Below, one piece after another: positions 19,833-28,761 of a stretch of DNA of 64,000 nt. Where the stretch lies: contig NW_004440445.1 of the NCBI RefSeq assembly GCF_000330505.1, positions 577,399-641,398 on the forward strand. Reading direction: 5' to 3'. The first letter of the stretch is position 1, and each line of letters begins with the position of its first letter. Source of the DNA: Entamoeba invadens IP1 (taxonomy: Eukaryota; Evosea; Mastigamoebida; Endamoebidae). The notes under the pieces were generated by a model, which did not search any database, was not told the origin of the DNA, and saw only the letters and a program-made list of their open reading frames with translations. The position numbers and the translations under genes were made by a program.

Positions 19833-21260
19833 TCAATATTTCCTATTCAAGTCGATATCAGCCCACTCTCTATCTCTTGACGAATACCTTGTATCATATC
19901 TGTCATCCCTTCTGTCCCTGTCCCAACTTCTATCTCTATCTCTTTCCCTTGATCTGCTCCTATCTCTCACTCTTATATCAAGTGAATAGACTTCTTCCTT
20001 CTTTTCTTTTTGCTCTCCTAAAGGCATTAAAGCGGGTTTTGGGACGTATTGACTTGCAGCACTGATGGGGGCACTCGGTGCTTGCAGCGTCGAGTTCCCC
20101 GGAGCCGCCGCGATGTTACTCATTGGGTTTTCCTTGACCTCATCTTTGTAGTTCCGTTGTTCTTGTTCGTTAAACAGCTGTCCGATGCTTTTGATGATCA
20201 TCTTGTCGATGTCCACGTTCGAGACGACAAGCTCACACTTCCCCTTCACTGCATTGAAAACTGCAGGCATGCTGTTAAACACAACTTCAATCGGCTCGTA
20301 TGACGCAATGATGATACAAACGGGGTTAATCATCACAGGCCATATCCTTCCCGGTACCTTCATCGAGTATTTCCCCATCCACGACGGCAGTTCTGCAAGT
20401 CGACTTGCGTTACTCCTTGAAATCCCGTTAAACACGACAACGGCTTCATTTGAATAATCGTCCCAATACATCGACGAGTCCTTGACATAGTAGTCTTCAT
20501 CGATCTTCTCCGCAATCCTCAGCGCAGTCTCATCCGCGTTTTCTCCATAGACAAAGTAGTGTTTCTTTGTTAATACAATCTGCGCAGGCTCTTCCGACAT
20601 TCGTGTCTCGTAGACCTTTTGCATAAATGACATTTCGTGCGTTGGTGCGTTTAGTGTTGTTTGTGTGAGTGGCCCTGGTTGAGTGCTAGTAGTTTGTTGC
20701 ACAGGCGTACTCACTGCATTTAAAGTCGTTGAAAGGAGTGGTCGACTTACTGAAGTGCTTTGAGCATTAGGTGATGGTGTTTGTTCCAGAGGAGTTGAGT
20801 AGGTGTTTGTTGAATGGGGATTGAAATGACCAGGTCGACCTCTTCCTTTAGGTATTGGTGTTGTAGTCTTCGATTGATACTTGTCTTTCTTTTTTAATGG
20901 TTTGTTGACGCCTTTCTTACATACAATTTTGTGGCCCACTTCAGCCCATCGCATCATCCCTGATGCATTTAGTAAAGGAAGCCCCCATGTCCCTCTCATC
21001 TCCAATTCGCGTTGTAACAACGAGAGCATCTTAGGCGTTTGAAATAAGAAAAATGCTCGGATCTTTGGTATCCCCGTTCGCGTCGTTTTCTCAAAGACTA
21101 CAGCAGTCACTGCTTCCTGTGATATTCGATCAATCGACGCGATATCTTGTTTCACTGCGTTGTATAATGTCAACGCCCATTCCCCGTTAAATTTGTTCGA
21201 CGGACATGAAAAGTCAAAATACTTCGAGCGACGGCTCGTTATGCGTTTGGTCTCGCTCAT
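19833..21260 (-). CDS. Rep-derived host protein (CRESS-DNA virus origin) with RS-like tail
   Basis: 475-residue uninterrupted ORF. Residues 27-118 follow the order of a viral rolling-circle Rep endonuclease domain (WALTLYN, GIPKIRAFF, GTWGLP, VGHKIVCKKG), and 233-330 follow its superfamily-3 helicase part (YFVYGENADETALRIAE, MYWDDYSNEAVVVF, INPVCIIIAS). The active-site features are decayed: no His pair at GIPKIRAFF, no Tyr before CKKG, no GK[ST] in the P-loop position, no acidic Walker B pair. Between them lies a 100-residue Thr/Ser/Pro linker with an AT-hook-like KGRGRPG; the end (about 428-475) is Arg/Ser/Asp repetitive. I infer a domesticated, catalytically dead Rep with a nucleic-acid-binding role. 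Endogenous Rep-like genes are known in Entamoeba. TATTTAAATAG precedes the ATG. Confidence 0.6.
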   Translation of the reverse strand: MSETKRITSRRSKYFDFSCPSNKFNGEWALTLYNAVKQDIASIDRISQEAVTAVVFEKTTRTGIPKIRAFFLFQTPKMLSLLQRELEMRGTWGLPLLNASGMMRWAEVGHKIVCKKGVNKPLKKKDKYQSKTTTPIPKGRGRPGHFNPHSTNTYSTPLEQTPSPNAQSTSVSRPLLSTTLNAVSTPVQQTTSTQPGPLTQTTLNAPTHEMSFMQKVYETRMSEEPAQIVLTKKHYFVYGENADETALRIAEKIDEDYYVKDSSMYWDDYSNEAVVVFNGISRSNASRLAELPSWMGKYSMKVPGRIWPVMINPVCIIIASYEPIEVVFNSMPAVFNAVKGKCELVVSNVDIDKMIIKSIGQLFNEQEQRNYKDEVKENPMSNIAAAPGNSTLQAPSAPISAASQYVPKPALMPLGEQKEKKEEVYSLDIRVRDRSRSRERDRDRSWDRDRRDDRYDTRYSSRDREWADIDLNRKY

Positions 21261-21645
21261 CTTCTATTTAAATACTTCTAAGATTTTGTTAGGGTTTCTT
21301 TTCTTTCTTTTCTCTCTTTTTCTTCTATATCTCAGTTCGTTTAAATGACTTTTGTTCGGTTCTTCGTGGGAAATGAAAGATTTTTTCTCAATAGTTTAAT
21401 TAATCATTATTATTCTTTTAATTTTTATTTAATATTTTTATAATTTAACTATTAATAATGTAATTAAAAAAATGTATTATTATAAAATTAAATACAAAGT
21501 ATTCAATATAATAAATTTATTAAACTAATAAATAATTATAATATACTAATGAATATAGTATAATGTACATGAAGATATGAATAACCTCAAAATAAAAAAG
21601 TGCTTATTGAACTTGAATAAACTATAAATATACTTTTTTAATATA
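21261..21645. other. Divergent intergenic region
   Basis: Spacer between the divergently transcribed Rep-derived and phospholipase B-like genes; promoter-like boxes occur at both ends. No ORF seen. Confidence 0.5.
21609..21630 (+). promoter_or_regulatory. GAAC and TATA-like boxes upstream of PLBD-like gene
   Basis: GAACTT at 21609-21614 and TATAAATA at 21623-21630, 16 bases before the ATG at 21646. Entamoeba core promoters carry a GAAC element and a TATA-like box close to the start; assignment here is by resemblance only. Confidence 0.4.
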
Positions 21646-23247
21646 ATGAGGATGATTTCATTGTTCATTCAATTTTATTTGATCACTCTTTCAGTAGCAA
21701 AAACAGCGAGTGTAGTTAAAGGCGAGAAAGGTTTTGAAGTCTTAAAGAGTCGTTTGCGTGGTTCAGTAGCTTGGGGGTCCTATGAAAATACCGTGAATAA
21801 AACTGGATGGGGTGTGTTAGACATCCACACCAACCCCAAATACACAGCGACGGACCAAGCGTATGCTGCCGGGTATATAGAATCGTATATGACCCATCAT
21901 TTGATATATTTATATTGGAAGAATTTCCTCGCCAATGAATACAACGGCAAAGTGCCCCATCGAGTTCGTGAGTTCTTTTCCATGCAATTTCGATTTTGGA
22001 AGAAAAACATATTTAGAAAGCCGGACGACTTCGACGATGAAAATTATGATGAGAAGTATTGGTCACAACAACGTCTTATTTATGAACAACTGAAAGGGTT
22101 ATATGTGGGATACAAACATTTCTCCTCTGCATGTGAGAAGCTCAAATTAGAGGACATTTACTTACTTAATTCTGTTGGTGACTTACCAACAGTCAGTTCA
22201 AAGTATTCCCATGGCTATGGAGATAACTCGATGTTAGATTTACAAGAGAAACATCCCGATGAGATCTACCACGAGTGCACCGCATACATCAAATTTAACA
22301 ATAAAACTAATGATGTGATCTACTCTCATAACACATGGCGGCCGTACTATGCAATGTTACGTATTTATAAGAATTATTACTTCCCGTACACTCAAAATGC
22401 ATTCCCAATGAGCTTTGCAAGTAGTCCCGGCTTGATCCACTCAAAGGACGACTTCTACCAACTTCAAAGTAAAAACGACCACCGCCGCTTTGGGGTGATG
22501 GAGACAACCAACTCGTTTTATATCAAAAAGTTATATAAAAAGATCGACCCCTTCACTCTCTTATCTTGGCAGCGTGTTTTAGTCGCCATGTACTTCCAAA
22601 AGACTTGTAAAAAAGTCGTAGAGACAATAGGTAAATACAACTCGGGGACTTACAACAATCAGTGGATGGTCCTAGACTTAAAGAATGTCACAGAACATGC
22701 CAAAGACAACGCAAACTTATTATTTATAGGAGAGCAGATGCCTGGAAGATATGAAGTTTTAGACGTGACGCCCACTCTTGTGAAAACCACCTTTTGGGCG
22801 TCATACAACACGCCCTATATCAAATCTATTTATATCAACTCGGGCTACTTGAAAAAGGTCAAATTGGGGAAGAAGGAGTATAGCTACACCAAGTGCACTC
22901 GTGCGCGTTTGTTTAAGAGGGATGGGGCCAGAATGCATACAATCGACGACGTCAAGAAGCTGATGACTATGAATCACTACAAAACAGATAAACTCGCAAA
23001 GAAGCCGCGCAACCAAATTGCGTCGAGGTACGACCTTGAGAAGTACGACATGCGTGCACCATTTGGCGCTGTTGATTGTAAGATAGGAGCAGCGTCTTTA
23101 GGCAAAACCACGTTAGCGTATTGTGGACCAACTAAAGAAGGTGGACTTCCTCCTTTCGACTGGAAAAGGTTTCCTAAAGTGCAGCATGATGGGACTCCCG
23201 CTGTGTTTAATTTCGATTGGGTTGAAATGACGCCGATGAGTGATTAA
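21646..23247 (+). CDS. Phospholipase B-like (PLBD/laminin-ancestor-type) lysosomal hydrolase
   Basis: Predicted secreted or lysosomal N-terminal-nucleophile hydrolase of the PLBD family. The 533 residues begin with a signal peptide (MISLFIQFYLITLSVAK), then the family body: TDQAYAAGYIESYMTHHLIY, CTAYIKF with Cys211 as the likely autocleavage nucleophile, VIYSHNTWRPYYAMLRIYK, the central GEQMPGRYEVLDVT and a C-terminal YDLEKYDMRAPFGAVDCKI. Length fits the family (about 550). Activation by cleavage before the Cys is family knowledge. The first ATG (21646) or the second (21652) would both give a good signal peptide. Confidence 0.88.
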   Translation: MRMISLFIQFYLITLSVAKTASVVKGEKGFEVLKSRLRGSVAWGSYENTVNKTGWGVLDIHTNPKYTATDQAYAAGYIESYMTHHLIYLYWKNFLANEYNGKVPHRVREFFSMQFRFWKKNIFRKPDDFDDENYDEKYWSQQRLIYEQLKGLYVGYKHFSSACEKLKLEDIYLLNSVGDLPTVSSKYSHGYGDNSMLDLQEKHPDEIYHECTAYIKFNNKTNDVIYSHNTWRPYYAMLRIYKNYYFPYTQNAFPMSFASSPGLIHSKDDFYQLQSKNDHRRFGVMETTNSFYIKKLYKKIDPFTLLSWQRVLVAMYFQKTCKKVVETIGKYNSGTYNNQWMVLDLKNVTEHAKDNANLLFIGEQMPGRYEVLDVTPTLVKTTFWASYNTPYIKSIYINSGYLKKVKLGKKEYSYTKCTRARLFKRDGARMHTIDDVKKLMTMNHYKTDKLAKKPRNQIASRYDLEKYDMRAPFGAVDCKIGAASLGKTTLAYCGPTKEGGLPPFDWKRFPKVQHDGTPAVFNFDWVEMTPMSD

Positions 23248-23309
23248 TTCAGTGTGTATTGTGTTTACTATTGATAAATAGTACATTATAAAACACAAAT
23301 AGTACTTTT

Positions 23310-24254
23310 TTAAATCAGTTGAAACACTCGGACACGTGTCTGGTTGAAATCTTTGGTATCGGAGAAATCAGTGTATGTGATTGGATAAGTGTTTGGAATG
23401 AAGTGACTCCCTGAACTATTCTTTTTGTGCACGTGAATGTCATGCCCATTGCCAAAGCCTATTAAACAATCCTCTTTTTTGGCCCCAAGGTAATAGGAAT
23501 ACTCTGCATCACTCTTCTTCTCATACTTATTTGCAGTCACAACACCGTTTCTAGTCAATGAATAGATATAAGAACTTTGTCCAACAATTATCCCCATCCG
23601 TTGTGGAATCTTGTCAATTATAACACCTCCAAATTTATTGTCTTTGTCATCCTCAACAAGAAAACATAAATTCTCTTTGTTGGATATTTTGTCAAGAAAG
23701 ACAGACGTGTCTTGGCCCCAGTCATCTACATTGCTGTCAAATACAATTTCATTTATTTGCATTGAGGTGATATTTTCTAGACCAATTAATTCATTCACAG
23801 AAAGGTCAGTGGCAACTCTCTCTTTTAGTTTATCTGATAAAGTGTTGAGACTTTGCATTTTTCTGTTTTTTGCATCTTCAAGCTTCTTGATCTCGAGATC
23901 AAATGGTGCTCTTAGTAATTTAAATTCTTCGTCATAAAGTGCAACAAGAGTCTCTCTTATTAAAGTCGTTGTTTTGTTTGTTTCATTTGATAAGAGTCCC
24001 ATCTCCTTTTTAAGTGCTTTTATAAACACATCCATTTGCTGTTGAAGTGGTTGTAAAGTTTGTTCCATTTCTTTCTTTCTTTTATACATTTCTTCAACTT
24101 GGTCATAGTACTTCTCTGCGTTCTTTATTCTTTCTGATATGTTTAATGTCTTGTTATCTTTAAATTGAGTCACTATTTTATTAGTCTCAAACTCGTCCAA
24201 TACTCTCTGTGATTGTTGACAATACGTGCTGATTTCATTTAATATGTTCTTCAT
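23310..24254 (-). CDS. Coiled-coil TLDc domain protein
   Basis: 314-residue protein. The first 160 residues are a helical coiled coil (KYYDQVEEMYKRKKEMEQTL and following heptads). From about 175 the chain resembles the TLDc domain, whose members (OXR1, TLDC-type) contact the V-ATPase or protect against oxidation: KFGGVIIDKI, YSYYLGAKKEDCLIGFGNGH, SHFIPNTYPI and the terminal RVRVFQL. Coiled-coil plus TLDc is a recurring Entamoeba architecture. Start is ATG 24254; the preceding TTG is ignored. Convergent with the PLBD-like gene, 62 bp apart. Confidence 0.65.
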   Translation of the reverse strand: MKNILNEISTYCQQSQRVLDEFETNKIVTQFKDNKTLNISERIKNAEKYYDQVEEMYKRKKEMEQTLQPLQQQMDVFIKALKKEMGLLSNETNKTTTLIRETLVALYDEEFKLLRAPFDLEIKKLEDAKNRKMQSLNTLSDKLKERVATDLSVNELIGLENITSMQINEIVFDSNVDDWGQDTSVFLDKISNKENLCFLVEDDKDNKFGGVIIDKIPQRMGIIVGQSSYIYSLTRNGVVTANKYEKKSDAEYSYYLGAKKEDCLIGFGNGHDIHVHKKNSSGSHFIPNTYPITYTDFSDTKDFNQTRVRVFQLI

Positions 24255-24518
24255 CAATTCTTATTCTCCTTTTTAATAAGTTCATGCAATTCTTCACTCT
24301 TTTGGAATTTATATGAATTCTTTCCTTCAAATACTCGTCATTTGAAAATGTTGTTCAAAAGAAGTTGAAAATGTTATCAATTGTTTCATTCTTAATAATA
24401 AGGTGAATACCCCGATATTCACTGAATTTTTATTACTAACAAAAGCAAAACTATTCGTTCTTTTTTGAATTGAAAATTCGAATAAAAGTTCGCTGTGAAA
24501 AATCTAATTAAGCAGTAG

Positions 24519-25609
24519 ATGTCCTCTTCCAAAGTCTCTCTTCCAAACTCCCGCCGCGATGCAATTTTCAAGCAAATTAAATGCAAGAACGGCAACAACG
24601 TTTGTTGTCACACAGTGACCTTTGTTTATTCGTTTTATATTCAAAAAATTGTATTCGTTTCCTTAAAAAAGGCAAAACCCTTGTTATGAATATAGAACAA
24701 CGTGGTATAATTTTGTTTTCTTTTAATACTAAATTGCTGTAAATTCCAATATGAATTGGTTATTTACTTCATTTAACATTTGATTGATTACTCTAATTAA
24801 TATTTATACCACACAATCATTCTATTAATAAATAGGTGTGTTTTGAATGTGGAACACCAAATCCGTCATGGGCATCAGTTCCATATGGCATTTTCATCTG
24901 TATTCAATGCAGTGGAAAACATCGTGGATTGGGTGTTCATCTTTCTTTTGTCCGTTCGATAGATATGGACACATGGACAACAAAACAAATGAGTAACATG
25001 ATCAACGGGGGCAATGACAAATTTCGCACCTATTTAAAGGAGCACAAAGTCAACATGTCAGCCCCATGGGAAATGCGATATTCCCTTCCTCTCTGTGAAA
25101 AGTATAAACAAATGTTGACCGACATCGCTGACGGGAAATTGGCACCCGACGCTATTCAAGTCACTGCAACCGCTCCTATCACACCAACTCGGTCATCGCC
25201 AGCTCCAAATACTCGTGACCACATACAACTTGAAATTCCGTCAAAACCGATTGTACAACGCGTGAAAAAGGTGAAGGCTTCATCGACAGGACCAAGTGGG
25301 TCGAAGAAGGAACAAGTGCTTCCTGTGGTTGGTGAGCCGAAATTAGAAGAGAAGGGCGAAAGTGTCAAACAGAGCGAGAATGTGACGAAGGTGGTGTCGA
25401 AAACCAAAATTGAAATGAAAGAGCAAAAAGGAGGGAAAGTGGAGAAGATTGAAAAGGCAAAGACCCCATTTATTAACTCGAATGATGAGTGGAAAGTCAC
25501 ATCAAATGATGGTAAAGGTAATGAACAAGAAGATGAAGATGACGGGTGGGACACTTGGCAAACCCGACAGAAGAAGGCGAAAACTCCAGTACTCTCGGCA
25601 GACTATTAA
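24519..25609 (+). CDS. ArfGAP domain protein, two exons
   Basis: GTPase-activating protein for Arf, controlling coat and endosomal traffic. Exon 1 (24519-24599, 27 codons, starting [15 protein letters not shown]) joins exon 2 (24836-25609) across a 236-base intron, GTTTGT...AATAG. Splicing completes the ArfGAP N-terminus, NGNN|VCFECG, giving the finger C-x2-C-x16-C-x2-C (Cys29, 32, 49, 52) and the arginine finger in [16 protein letters not shown] (Arg57). The finger is followed by a helical segment to about residue 125, then a long Lys/Glu/Pro-rich disordered tail ending DDGWDTWQ. Without exon 1 the ORF would start at a GTG, which argues for the join. 284 residues. Confidence 0.88.
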
Positions 25610-27860
25610 ATGTATTGCTTCATTTGTCATTGAATAGCTTTTAAATGTATAATCGGTAGAACTAAAACAGATAATGAAGATGCTTTTTAAAGCAAGGAAG
25701 GAGAATTTAAATATTTGATTAATTTATTTAGAATGGGGTTTGTTTGTCAATATTTGATGAAGACGAAGTGATATGGACACCAAATTTGTAAGCTTCAAAA
25801 ATGCTAAAAAGGGAATGGAAAAAACAAGCAAGTCGATTAAATTTGGGTGCAAAATATATTATTTGGATAGCAAATGACAAAGCACACGAGTGACAAGCGT
25901 GGAACAGCGTGGTACAATAAAGAAATTGTATTTGTCTTGTTATTAAATGGAAGAAGACTTTTTATTGTCAAAGAATTGTCGAAAAGCAAAATTCGTTTTC
26001 ATTGCGAAATAAATAAAAAAATACAAAAAATCGAATAACTTGTTTTTAGTTCAATAAAAAGATGACATTATTTTTATTATTTCAGTGTTGTAATGGAATT
26101 CATTTTTTGAAAACCATTAAATTATATTTTAAACACAAGTGATACAACTTTTATAAAAGTATTTGTATTTCGTTATCTGTAAAAAGGAAGTCAGTTAATA
26201 ACAAGAAAGAGTCAAAAAAACTATTTTTTGAGCGCTTCTCTGTTGTTCTCAGTTTTCATTTAAAAAGTTGTTCATAAGCTTAAAATATTGTGGCTCTTCT
26301 TTTTTCACATCATCTTGATATGTTGTTTATAAATAATAATCACAAAGTAAATAAATATGTTTTTAATAAGATGCACCAATTGAATTAAATGACAAGGTTT
26401 GAATGCCTACAAAAATAAATGTACTGATACATCAAGATATTTTCCCAATTCTTCAGTTAATATTACATTTAATATTAGATAGTACAATAAATAATTTAAT
26501 ATCGTTTTTATTTAATATTTAAATATGGATAATAAAAAGGTATAAAAATATTGCACTTTTGGGACTTCGATCAAACCCTTGAAAACTAAATTGATATTAA
26601 TCAAAAGTCTGAGATCAAAAGGCTTGATTTTAAAATTCGATCATTTTAAGAAAATCAAGACACACTTTTTCTTTATAATACCGATTATTTCTTGCGAACT
26701 ATGCGACCGCACACAACACCAATTACAAATGGATTTCGAAAAATAAGTTATGTGAAACAAAAATAGACCTAAATCAAAATGTTCTATTTCCAAAAAACTT
26801 AAAATAAGATCACAAATATCACTATTTTTAATAAATTTTTGGTAAGAAATTTTGAGATTACATAAATGTTATTCTATGTATAGAATTATAACAACTCAAC
26901 ACCCAAATTCAAACCTAAAAAGCAAAATTGTCTCTCACTTACCAATTCAACAATTTTTAAAGCTCAGTTACAAATTTTAATAGAAATTTTGTGGGAGCAG
27001 AACAATTTAATCAATTTGCCATTAACAAGAGAATTATTTCAAAACACCAAATTATAAAAATGGTCATATTCCCGTATTATGACATATTTTGATAGAATCA
27101 TATTTTCAAATGGCCTTCGAGTACTTCGTTGCGCCAAAATAAAAACTTCATTTCTCATTTGCATGTTTGAGTTCATTTTAGTAATTTTGGCTCAATTGAG
27201 AAAAAATAAGAGAAAAAAGTTCAAAGTGTGGAATTTGATTTGACAATTATAACTAGAGTGCAGGTTTTCAATCAAACATGTATCAAAAATAACATGAATT
27301 CTAAAGAATCCCCAAAAATATTCACACATAAAAGTCTACAGACTGCAAATTTGTTTAAATGGTGCAACATGCATTTTTTAACAAATAAAAACTTCTATTT
27401 ATATTTTAAAATCGCTAAACATCTTTTTTGTTATCATTATGAGCATATCATGCCGAACTGTTTCTCTTTGAATTTTAATTTTTTTTGAATAAAATCTTAG
27501 TCAAAATCCTTTGATTTGGAATGTAAAAATCACCTAAACATTTGAAATTATTTCTATTAATTTTCTTTTCACATTTTTCCCATCAAAAAACTGTCTGTCT
27601 GTTTTTATATAATTTTTAACTACATTTTAAAGGTATATTAAATTATACACAAACCATATATTAATGCATTATTATAACAAAACAAGAATTATAAAAAAAG
27701 AATCAAGACGAAAAGTTGTTTCATTTTCAACAAAATGAAAACAAACGACTTGAATCAATACAGAACCGAGTTTGAGTCTATTCCTTTTTAGAAAAACTGT
27801 CTACCCCGTTTTGAATAAAAAAAGTGTTCAACTAAAAATGTTCAAACACAAGAAATAATC
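25610..27860. other. Long AT-rich intergenic region
   Basis: About 2.25 kb between two plus-strand genes. The sequence is less monotonous than other spacers around 26560-27150, yet no frame, RNA fold or repeat could be supported. An 86-codon frame at 27228-27488 has spacer-like composition and was not called. Confidence 0.45.
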
Positions 27861-28667
27861 ATGGTTAATGTAAAGATCACATTCTTTGGTTCAAGCACTG
27901 TGGGGAAAACATCACTTATACGACGATATCTCAAGAAGTCTCTTGAAGAAGAATACTTCCCAACGATCCAAGACATCTTCATAACTAAAATAGAGTCTGA
28001 GGGGTTTGCTGTGGATGCCAATATCGTCGACACGTCAGGAGATTCGACACTGTCAAAGATGCGCGACGAACAAATTATAGACAGTGACTATATAGTCTTC
28101 GTCTATTCTATTAATGACAAAGAGACGTTCGAGAGCGCACACAAAGACATCGGACTCTGCTTAACAGAAGTCTCTGCGTCATACAAAAAACACTTGCCTT
28201 CGGTCATCATAGTTGGCAACAAATGCGACTTAAAGAAAGAGCGTGAAGTCTCTTGTATAGCCGGAGAGGAGCTGGCGGTTAAAATACGAAGAGTCTGCCC
28301 GTGTGCATTCTTAGAAACCTCGGCCAAAGAAAACACACAAGTGGATGTACTCTTCACAACACTGGCAACTGGAATTCCAGAGATCGAATTGACGCCACTC
28401 AGCAAATCATACAGCCGCCCATACCTCTCTCCAAGATCAAAGTTCTCAAGAACAAAAAAAATCCTCCACATCGAAAAGGTGAAAGAAGAAGAAAAAGAAC
28501 ATGAGGTTCAGTCTCTGACTTCCTCCCCAACTACTTCAAGCATTACCACTTTGAGGCTCACTGTCTCTGTAAAGGAGGAACATAAACACAATACGCAAAA
28601 ACTCGACGGCAGAAAAAAATTCCTCGCAGAATTCATCGGCTTCTTGACACCAAGAAAAACTCTCTAA
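27861..28667 (+). CDS. Atypical Ras-superfamily GTPase with long tail
   Basis: 268-residue small GTPase of Ras type. G1 is GSSTVGKTS (residues 10-18), the effector threonine is in FPTIQD, G3 is DTSGD (57-61), G4 NKCD (120-123), G5 ETSAK (152-156). Residues equivalent to Ras Gly12/Gly13 are Ser/Thr and that of Gln61 is Asp, substitutions expected to lower GTP hydrolysis (inference from Ras). The roughly 100-residue C-terminal extension is Ser/Thr/Lys/Glu-rich and ends RKTL with no CAAX or Cys-rich lipidation motif, so membrane attachment is unclear. Single exon, clear ATG. Confidence 0.85.
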   Translation: MVNVKITFFGSSTVGKTSLIRRYLKKSLEEEYFPTIQDIFITKIESEGFAVDANIVDTSGDSTLSKMRDEQIIDSDYIVFVYSINDKETFESAHKDIGLCLTEVSASYKKHLPSVIIVGNKCDLKKEREVSCIAGEELAVKIRRVCPCAFLETSAKENTQVDVLFTTLATGIPEIELTPLSKSYSRPYLSPRSKFSRTKKILHIEKVKEEEKEHEVQSLTSSPTTSSITTLRLTVSVKEEHKHNTQKLDGRKKFLAEFIGFLTPRKTL

Positions 28668-28761
28668 TGTTGTAATTGTATGTTTTATTGATTAAATTGG
28701 TAAAATTATGGTTTTTAAATAATAAATAACATCTCAAAAAGAGCAAATTCTAAATAGGTGA

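Noticed and set aside
27228..27488. 86-codon plus-strand frame in the long spacer
   Set aside because: AT-rich codons, no recognisable domain; its start context is within filler DNA. Cannot be supported from sequence alone.
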